Below, piece after piece: positions 6,956 through 11,592 of a stretch of 11,592 nucleotides of DNA. The notes below the pieces were generated by a model that was not told where the DNA came from, did no database searches, and was given only the letters and a program-made list of their open reading frames with translations. The stretch comes from JBCBWG01 sp039817205 (GTDB lineage: Bacteria > Pseudomonadota > Alphaproteobacteria > Rhizobiales > Hyphomicrobiaceae): assembly GCA_039817205.1 (NCBI GenBank), contig JBCBWG010000093.1:1-11592 (forward strand). The letters run 5' to 3'. A program made the translations under genes and the position numbers. The stretch's first letter is position 1; every line of letters starts with the position of its first letter.

Positions 6956-7627
6956 ATGAAGCACACGACAAGCCACAGCCTGTTTTCCTACTGGAACGAA
7001 GTGCGCCGGGGCCGTCCGGCACCGCGCCGCTTCGATATCGAGCCATCGCGCATCTCTCACATACTGGCCGAGACGTTAATCCTGGAGCGGATCGACTTCG
7101 AGACGTACCGGTTCCGGCTCGCTGGCACCAAAGTTTCCCAAGCTTTCGGATGCGAACTGAGGGGCGAAGATTTCTTTGCTCTCTGGGAGCGAGACGAGGA
7201 CCGGGTGACGCTCGAGCACCATTTATCGTCGATCACAAAGCGGTTCCAGGTTGGCGTGTTTGAGTTTCAGGCGAACGCCAACGGTCAATCGGCTGACATT
7301 GCGCCGCCTGCGCGCTTCGAGATGATCTTGCTGCCGCTCGTGCACACCAAGGGGCAGGTGGACCGCTGCCTCGGGGCAATCAGCCGGGCCTACAGTGCAA
7401 CCGCCCCAAAGGGCGGCTCAATCGACAACCCTGAGCTTACGACAGCGCATTTGCTGACGCCGGATACAAACCCGGACCTCAGTGAACGATCTACGCCCGG
7501 CGGGACGGTTGTGCCGTTGCAGTCGTCGATCAGATCTGCCCGCATCGTCCGGCACGAGCGCCGCCAGTTCCGTGTTTACGACGGTGGCCTCGCCGGCAAA
7601 CCCAAGCGGCCAACGTTCGACACCTGA
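6956..7627 (+). CDS. PAS domain-containing protein (PAS_5 / alphaproteobacterial type)
   Basis: This encodes 223 residues from the ATG at 6956; the upstream in-frame extension to 6830 has no conserved residues and runs through a divergent promoter region. The N-terminal part, about 8-145, matches the alphaproteobacterial single-PAS family (PF07310): LFSYWNEVRRGRPAPRR (9-25), then YRFRLAGT (51-58), FGCELRGEDFFALW (64-77) and a final strand near 122-130. The remaining residues are polar and probably disordered, with a basic stretch near 194-206. There is no kinase, cyclase or DNA-binding domain, so it is presumably a ligand- or partner-binding sensor module; its signal is unknown. It is the first of three same-strand genes (PAS, PilZ, C93 protease). 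Confidence 0.85.
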   Translation: MKHTTSHSLFSYWNEVRRGRPAPRRFDIEPSRISHILAETLILERIDFETYRFRLAGTKVSQAFGCELRGEDFFALWERDEDRVTLEHHLSSITKRFQVGVFEFQANANGQSADIAPPARFEMILLPLVHTKGQVDRCLGAISRAYSATAPKGGSIDNPELTTAHLLTPDTNPDLSERSTPGGTVVPLQSSIRSARIVRHERRQFRVYDGGLAGKPKRPTFDT

Positions 7628-7684
7628 CCCGACGCGGGCCGACCCGATTTCAGATCGTGTGTGCCAAATTCTGTCAGGCGTTTT

Positions 7685-7704
7685 GCCAATCATTAAGCAT
7701 TGGC
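7685..7704. promoter_or_regulatory. 20-bp dyad upstream of the PilZ gene
   Basis: The sequence has the form GCCAAT-nn-TTAA-nn-ATTGGC, so 16 of 20 positions are symmetric about the centre. It lies between the PAS stop and the PilZ start, 55 bases upstream of the latter. No T tract follows, so it is not a terminator; the shape fits a dimeric transcription-factor site. The regulator is unknown. Confidence 0.4.
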
Positions 7705-7759
7705 CCCGATACTCAGGCGACGGCTTTGTTTTCTGCTTGTCAACCCTGGGAGAGCGCCG

Positions 7760-8392
7760 ATGGCCAGTACCCTTCCGATCCAGTCGCTGGACAGCAACGT
7801 CCCGAATCTCCAGCCAGACCGGCGGCGCCACCGCCGTGTCGATGTCGACCTCAGCGGACGGTTCATGCGGGAAGATAAGCAAGAGTTTCCGTGCAAACTC
7901 AAGAACATCTCGGTCGGTGGCGCATCCTTTGTGACCCCTGCGGTCGTGCGACCCGGCGAAGGTATTATCGCCTACATTGACGACATCGGTCGGCTTGAAG
8001 GCCCTGTCTTCCGCAAAAGCCCGGATGGTTTTGTTGTCACGCTTCGTCTGACTGCGCGCGCCCGAGAGCGCTTGGCAGCTCAATTGATGTGGCTTTCCAA
8101 CCGCGACGAGCTGGAGCAAATCGATCAGCGCCGCCCGGGCCACCATCGGTTTGCGGTTGGCAACCGGACATCACTTCTTCAACTCAGCGACGGCTCTGAG
8201 CACGTTTGCACCGTCATCGACCTTTCGATTTCCGGCGCATCGCTTGAGACGAACGCTCGGCCAGCGATCGGCTCGCAAGTCAACCTTGGCGCACTGGAGT
8301 GTCTGGTCGTTCGCCATCATGACCAGGGCATCGCGCTCGCGTTCCTCGAGATCCAGGACATCGGCGACCTGCGTCGGCTGTTCGGCCTATGA
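7760..8392 (+). CDS. Tandem PilZ-domain protein, candidate cyclic-di-GMP receptor
   Basis: This encodes 210 residues from the ATG at 7760, which has GGGAGAG upstream; the open frame begins earlier but has no domain content there. PilZ domains (PF07238) bind c-di-GMP through an RxxxR motif and a [D/N]xSxxG motif. The first domain has RRRHRR (21-26) and NISVGG (49-54), complete on both counts. A second, more divergent copy has RRPGHHR (124-130) and DLSISG (154-159), so the second motif is complete but the arginine motif is altered. There is no other domain and no membrane segment. The protein is therefore probably a cytoplasmic effector acting on a partner. The adjacent downstream gene is a C93 protease, a family linked to c-di-GMP-controlled surface protein release. 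Confidence 0.9.
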   Translation: MASTLPIQSLDSNVPNLQPDRRRHRRVDVDLSGRFMREDKQEFPCKLKNISVGGASFVTPAVVRPGEGIIAYIDDIGRLEGPVFRKSPDGFVVTLRLTARARERLAAQLMWLSNRDELEQIDQRRPGHHRFAVGNRTSLLQLSDGSEHVCTVIDLSISGASLETNARPAIGSQVNLGALECLVVRHHDQGIALAFLEIQDIGDLRRLFGL

Positions 8393-8472
8393 GCGATGTC
8401 ATCGTTCTGTCCACATACCGGATCACGCTGGGCGGAGTTAGAACTCGGTTCGAACGGCTGTCCACAGATTGG

Positions 8473-8511
8473 TTGCGGCAAACACCTGTTGCTGATGCAG
8501 GTTTGTTGCAA
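8473..8511 (+). other. Imperfect stem-loop in the PilZ-protease intergenic region
   Basis: TTGC..CAAAC.CCTG (8473-8488) can pair with CAGGTTTG..GCAA (8498-8511) around a 9-base loop, with a small internal mismatch and one bulge. A run of six T lies further on, at 8545-8550, but is too far away to make this a classic terminator. The 239-base gap between the two genes is long enough for a separate promoter or leader for the protease gene. Confidence 0.3.
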
Positions 8512-8631
8512 GACTGTGCGTAACGACCCGGGTTTGTGTGTTGGTTTTTTGGCGCGTTTCGGCGGCGCGTCTGGAGTTTGGTGCGTTTCGCTTGTTGGGC
8601 GGACGTTGTGAGTAAGTGGGGTAAAAGTACG

Positions 8632-9261
8632 ATGTGGTCACGCGTTGTGACGGCCATTGCGGCCGCGGGGGCGCTGCTGGTTTTTGTGGCACCAGTTACA
8701 GTACAAGCGGGAAATGCCGACGCGCGGTTCATGCGGGTCCATGGCACAGCGGAGCCGCCGTACGGGTTCGTTCAATTCTGCAAATCCTTCGCTTACGAAT
8801 GCCGCAACGACGGCACCTCGACCCGGCGCTTCAATGCGACGCCCGACCGGCTCGTTGAGCTCGACCGGATTAATCGCGAGATCAACCGCGCCGTCGCACC
8901 GGCAACGGACGAAGAACTGTTCGGCGTTCGCGAGCATTGGACGATGCCAGGCGCACGCGGCGACTGCGAGGACTATGTCGTCTTGAAGCGCCGCCTCCTC
9001 ATGGACCGCGGTTGGCCTGCAAGCGCACTCTTGATCACAGTCGTCTTCGACGAGAACGGCGAAGGCCACGCGGTACTGACGGCTCGGACGCGTCAGGGTG
9101 ATTTCATCCTCGACAACAAGGTCGACAATCTGAAGCTTTGGGACCGGACGCCGTACCGCTTTGTCATGCGGCAATCGTACTTGAACCCACGCGTTTGGAT
9201 GGCCCTTGACCCGAGCATGCGCCGTTCGCCTGAAATGCTCGCCGGTGTCTCGACCAACTGA
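8632..9261 (+). CDS. Secreted transglutaminase-like cysteine peptidase (BTLCP, peptidase C93)
   Basis: This encodes 209 residues from the ATG at 8632, chosen because it starts a good signal peptide: MWSR, a hydrophobic core at 6-23, and likely cleavage after VQA (24-26); a GGGG lies upstream. A GTG at 8608 in frame is an alternative. The mature protein matches PF06035, the bacterial transglutaminase-like cysteine proteinases that include LapG. The catalytic triad is visible: Cys112 in GDCEDYV, His146 in GHAVLT and Asp161 in FILDNK. NREIN (81-85) is also typical. LapG cleaves a large surface adhesin when c-di-GMP is low, through LapD; no lapD or adhesin gene is in this window, and members of this shorter alphaproteobacterial group are mostly uncharacterised. 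The PilZ gene just upstream supports a c-di-GMP connection by inference only. Confidence 0.93.
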   Translation: MWSRVVTAIAAAGALLVFVAPVTVQAGNADARFMRVHGTAEPPYGFVQFCKSFAYECRNDGTSTRRFNATPDRLVELDRINREINRAVAPATDEELFGVREHWTMPGARGDCEDYVVLKRRLLMDRGWPASALLITVVFDENGEGHAVLTARTRQGDFILDNKVDNLKLWDRTPYRFVMRQSYLNPRVWMALDPSMRRSPEMLAGVSTN

Positions 9262-9307
9262 TTGATCCGGTCGCCACGCGACGCGAACCCGTGGACATGT
9301 CTAGAGG

Positions 9308-9335
9308 CGCCCGGTTGAACTCAGCCGGGCGTTTT
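9308..9335 (+). terminator. Rho-independent terminator of the protease transcript
   Basis: CGCCCGGTT (9308-9316) pairs with AGCCGGGCG (9323-9331) in a 9-bp stem with one T-G wobble and a 6-base loop, followed directly by TTTT. It lies 46 bases after the C93 protease stop. On the minus strand no T run follows, so it is directional and does not serve the convergent aldolase gene as well. Confidence 0.9.
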
Positions 9336-9366
9336 GTGATCTCAGTTGCTCTTGTCTCAAGGCAAA

Positions 9367-10434
9367 TCAGCCAACTTTCGGGTCGAGATCTCCAGCTGCG
9401 TATCGTTTCGCCATATCCGCAAGCGTGTGAACCTTGGTGATTTTCGACGCCTGACCGGCAGTACCAAACGCCTCGAGGCGTTCTTTGCAGAGCTTTGTCA
9501 TCGCGTCGCGTGCAGGCTTGAGGTATTTGCGCGGATCAAACTCAGCCGGGCTTTCGGCAAACACTTTTCGGATCTGGCCCGTGATCGCCATCCGGTTGTC
9601 GGTGTCGATATTAATTTTACGGACACCGTTCTTGATCCCGCGCTGGATCTCCTCGACCGGTACGCCCCACGTCGGTTTCATCTCACCGCCGTACTGATTG
9701 ATGATGTCCTGCAAGTCCTGCGGCACCGAGGATGAGCCGTGCATCACGAGGTGGGTGTTTGGCAATTTCGCATGGATTTCCTCGATCACGTGCATCGCGA
9801 GGACGGCGCCGTCCGGCTTGCGCGTAAATTTGTAGGCGCCATGGGACGTGCCCATCGCGATCGCAAGCGCGTCAACTTTTGTTTCAGCCACGAACTTGGC
9901 AGCCTCATCGGGGTCCGTCAAAAGCTGATCGTGGCTGAGTTTGCCTTCCGCGCCATGTCCGTCTTCTTTTTCGCCTTCGCCGGTCTCGAGAGAGCCCAGA
10001 ACGCCGAGTTCGCCTTCAACGGAAATGCCGCCAAGGTGAGCCATCTCGACGACTTTCTTGGTGACGCCGACGTTGTAATCCCAATCGCCCGGTGTCTTGC
10101 CATCCGCCTCGAGAGACCCGTCCATCATCACAGACGTGAAACCGGCCTGGATTGCCGTCATACAGGTCGCGGGTTCATTGCCGTGGTCGAGGTGCACACA
10201 CACGGGAATGTGCGGATAGATCTCAACGCAGGCATCCATCATATGCTTCAGCATGATGTCGTTTGCGTAGGATCGTGCGCCACGGCTCGCCTGGATAATG
10301 ACCGGACTGTCGGTTTGATCGCAGGCGTCCATGATCGCCAGCGCCTGTTCCATATTGTTGATATTGAACGCTGGCACGCCATAGCTTTGTTCAGCGGCGT
10401 GATCGAGCAATTGCCTCATGGTGATGCGTGCCAT
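9367..10434 (-). CDS. fba: Class II fructose-1,6-bisphosphate aldolase, Calvin-cycle subtype
   Basis: This 355-residue zinc-dependent aldolase interconverts fructose-1,6-bisphosphate with dihydroxyacetone phosphate and glyceraldehyde-3-phosphate, in glycolysis/gluconeogenesis and, in autotrophs, the Calvin cycle. Visible landmarks are GVPAFNINNME (19-29), VHLDHG (80-85) with catalytic Asp83 and zinc ligand His84, VEGELG (139-144), GTSHG (195-199) with zinc ligand His198, MHGSSS (231-236) with zinc ligand His232, and INIDTD near 274-279. Length and the long 150-170 loop (SLETGEGEK) fit the TIGR01521 subtype, sometimes named cbbA. The ATG at 10434 has GGAGGG upstream. The frame is open as far as 10743, but that extra part is pseudogene debris. 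No other Calvin-cycle gene is in the window, so autotrophy is not shown. Confidence 0.97.
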   Translation of the reverse strand: MARITMRQLLDHAAEQSYGVPAFNINNMEQALAIMDACDQTDSPVIIQASRGARSYANDIMLKHMMDACVEIYPHIPVCVHLDHGNEPATCMTAIQAGFTSVMMDGSLEADGKTPGDWDYNVGVTKKVVEMAHLGGISVEGELGVLGSLETGEGEKEDGHGAEGKLSHDQLLTDPDEAAKFVAETKVDALAIAMGTSHGAYKFTRKPDGAVLAMHVIEEIHAKLPNTHLVMHGSSSVPQDLQDIINQYGGEMKPTWGVPVEEIQRGIKNGVRKINIDTDNRMAITGQIRKVFAESPAEFDPRKYLKPARDAMTKLCKERLEAFGTAGQASKITKVHTLADMAKRYAAGDLDPKVG

Positions 10435-10667
10435 GGGTGTCCCTCCGTTTGCTGCGATGGGGCGCCTGTCGGCCGGTGTCGGCTGACGACACGCGTTCCC
10501 GCCGCTCATGTGTTTCGGCGACTCATTTAGCCCCTGATGCCACCCGTTACCAGCTGACACCGCGGCGAGCAGTTGATGACTTGGAAAAGAGGACCGACCA
10601 CGTCCACCGAATATGCGCTTCGCCGGTGAGGCTTTTCTACCGTTCGCCTCATCCAGCGCGGTGACGC
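10435..10667. other. Upstream region of the aldolase gene, no gene seen
   Basis: This stretch of about 230 bases lies between the aldolase start and the end of the DUF2306 pseudogene. It must contain the aldolase promoter and its GGAGGG ribosome binding site near the start codon. Open frames here have no recognisable family. No clear -35/-10 pair could be picked by eye. Confidence 0.5.
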
Positions 10668-10960
10668 TTAGCTGCCAAACAGCAAGCGATGCTTCGCGCG
10701 GCCGGGGATTGCGGCCGGGGATTAATGTGAACGCGCCGGTCACGATCAGCCCAAGCGATAAAGCTGGACTATTGACCTCTGGTGCGCGGCGATCGTCCCG
10801 CGGTGCGCCTCAAGAAGCGCGGTGACGCGCGTATAAATCACAAAGACCGACAAAAGGTGGATTGGAAAAAACGGCCCAATCAACCGAGATTCGCGAATCC
10901 AGAAGCTCGAGATCGCAACCGCGCTCGTCGGCGGTGCCGCCATCAATTGGCCGGGGCCGT
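10668..10960 (-). pseudogene. Frameshifted, N-terminally degraded DUF2306 membrane protein
   Basis: The minus strand carries three fragments of a DUF2306-like protein (PF10067, a small multi-helix membrane family of unknown role). Fragment 1 (about 10960-10749) reads AISSFWIRESRLIGP, then PIHLLSVFVIY and AHRGTIAAHQRS, ending at a TGA at 10746-10748. Fragment 2, one frame away, continues LGLIVTGAFTLIPGR (down to about 10711). Fragment 3 (to the TAA at 10668-10670), back in the first frame, gives IPGRAKHRLLFGS, a typical family ending. The first shift fits loss of one base near 10753-10760 in an original LYALG; the second is a 13-bp tandem duplication. The N-terminal helices are not recognisable upstream of about 10960. 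Assignment rests on remembered family motifs. I judge it non-functional. Confidence 0.75.
10698..10723. repeat. Perfect 13-bp tandem duplication in the DUF2306 pseudogene
   Basis: GCGGCCGGGGATT occurs at 10698-10710 and immediately again at 10711-10723. On the minus strand both copies encode the same IPGR codons in different frames, so this is a recent-looking duplication that adds one base modulo three. Together with the presumed one-base loss upstream, it returns the reading frame to that of the first fragment. Confidence 0.95.
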
Positions 10961-11058
10961 TTCGCAAGCGCGCTTCAGCATGATCGTGCGGCCAGCGCGG
11001 GTTTGACCTGCGCATTCCCGAGGTTGCCTTCGTTGGGGGCGCGCCCTACGACCGGCTG

Positions 11059-11592
11059 ATGACATCGCCCACGCCCGCCTTGACCGCACCCGCGAGTTCG
11101 CCGACGCGCGGCATTGTACTCATGCTGCTGACGATGGTCGTATTCTCAGCGCAAGACGGGATCTCGCGGTTACTTGCTGCCGACTATCCGCCCGTTTTCA
11201 TTGTCACCATTCGCTACTGGGCGTTCGCGCTTTTCGTCATCGCAATTTCATCGATACAACGCGGCGGCCTTCGAGCTGCGGTCCGCACATCACGGCCGAT
11301 CACCCAGTTGTGCCGCGGCTTGCTGCTCGCCATCCAGATTTGTTTCGTCACGTTTTCATTCCACCAACTCGGCCTGAGCGCGACGCACGCAATCATGGCA
11401 ATCACGCCGCTGATGGTCGTCGCAGCGGGCGCTTTGGTGCTTCGTGAGCAGGTCGCACCGTTGCAATGGGCCGCCGTCGCAATCGGTTTCGTCGGCGTCT
11501 TGATATTGGTCGCGCCCGACGGAGGTGTTTTCGACCTCTATGCGATTATCCCGCTCGGATGCGCCGTCGGTTTCGCGACATACCAAATCCTT
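11059..11592 (+). CDS. EamA/DMT-family transporter, 3' end beyond window
   Basis: From the ATG at 11059 the frame stays open for 178 residues to the window edge, covering the first half of an EamA-type (drug/metabolite transporter superfamily) permease; full members are about 290-310 residues with ten helices. Likely helices are at 18-34, 45-64, 86-104, 108-127, 134-152 and from 160 on. ATHAIMAITPLMVVAAGALVLRE (residues 108-130) followed by QWAAVAIGFVGVLILVAPD (136-154) is the family's characteristic end of the first EamA repeat. The ATG has no evident ribosome binding site; the next in-frame ATG (codon 22) would cut into the first helix, so 11059 is preferred. The substrate is unknown. It is divergent from the DUF2306 pseudogene and aldolase. 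Confidence 0.9.
   Translation, partial: MTSPTPALTAPASSPTRGIVLMLLTMVVFSAQDGISRLLAADYPPVFIVTIRYWAFALFVIAISSIQRGGLRAAVRTSRPITQLCRGLLLAIQICFVTFSFHQLGLSATHAIMAITPLMVVAAGALVLREQVAPLQWAAVAIGFVGVLILVAPDGGVFDLYAIIPLGCAVGFATYQIL

Noticed and set aside
8407..8466. Two CTGTCCACA direct repeats 51 bases apart resembling DnaA boxes
   Set aside because: Each differs from the TTATCCACA consensus at two positions, and there is no AT-rich unwinding region or replication gene nearby, so an origin is not supported.
9739..10530. A 263-residue plus-strand open frame opposite the aldolase gene
   Set aside because: It is the antisense of a strongly conserved enzyme; its length reflects the codon bias of the real gene.
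10984..11058. Plus-strand in-frame extension of the transporter reading PEVAFVG, reminiscent of the GTPase EngB start
   Set aside because: The match is only about seven residues, is not followed by the nucleotide-binding loop, and the stretch precedes a normal transporter start; coincidence is more likely.

Overview
The window looks like ordinary chromosome from an alphaproteobacterium, most likely of the order Hyphomicrobiales. The clues are a two-cysteine IscU-like scaffold ending in an RHAST-type motif, an alphaproteobacterial-style single-PAS protein, a double-PilZ protein, a peptidase C93 (BTLCP) protein, a Calvin-cycle-subtype class II aldolase, moderately high GC, and the order scaffold / hisI / patatin / CBS. 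I saw no rRNA, tRNA, CRISPR array, insertion sequence or prophage gene. The genus cannot be named from sequence alone.

Left part (1-3209): five genes, all on the minus strand. In transcription order they are an IscU-like Fe-S scaffold with a repeat-built His-rich tail, yidD, a sterol-desaturase-family membrane di-iron hydroxylase, a VOC-family protein, and a DUF599 membrane protein cut by the window edge. A 291-base divergent intergenic region (3210-3500) separates this block from hisI.

Middle part (3501-6745): hisI (histidine biosynthesis) and an RssA-like patatin phospholipase on the plus strand, converging on a minus-strand two-CBS-domain protein. A gene-free stretch of about 340 bases follows, then a minus-strand rhomboid serine protease.

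Right-centre (6956-9261): three plus-strand genes, PAS, double-PilZ and a secreted transglutaminase-like cysteine protease of the LapG clan. They close with a clear rho-independent terminator at 9308-9335. This is the most interesting functional grouping, because PilZ proteins and C93 proteases are both linked to cyclic-di-GMP control of the cell surface.

Right end (9367-11592): a minus-strand class II fructose-1,6-bisphosphate aldolase, a previously open-looking stretch that I read as a frameshifted, 5'-degraded DUF2306 membrane-protein pseudogene, and the start of a plus-strand EamA/DMT-type transporter running off the edge. The pseudogene carries an apparent single-base deletion and a perfect 13-bp tandem duplication. 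Its middle fragment is in frame with the aldolase, producing a misleadingly long open frame.

I found no convincing new multi-gene system. The best leads are the pseudogene, the PAS-PilZ-C93 group, and the pentapeptide-repeat tail of the Fe-S scaffold.
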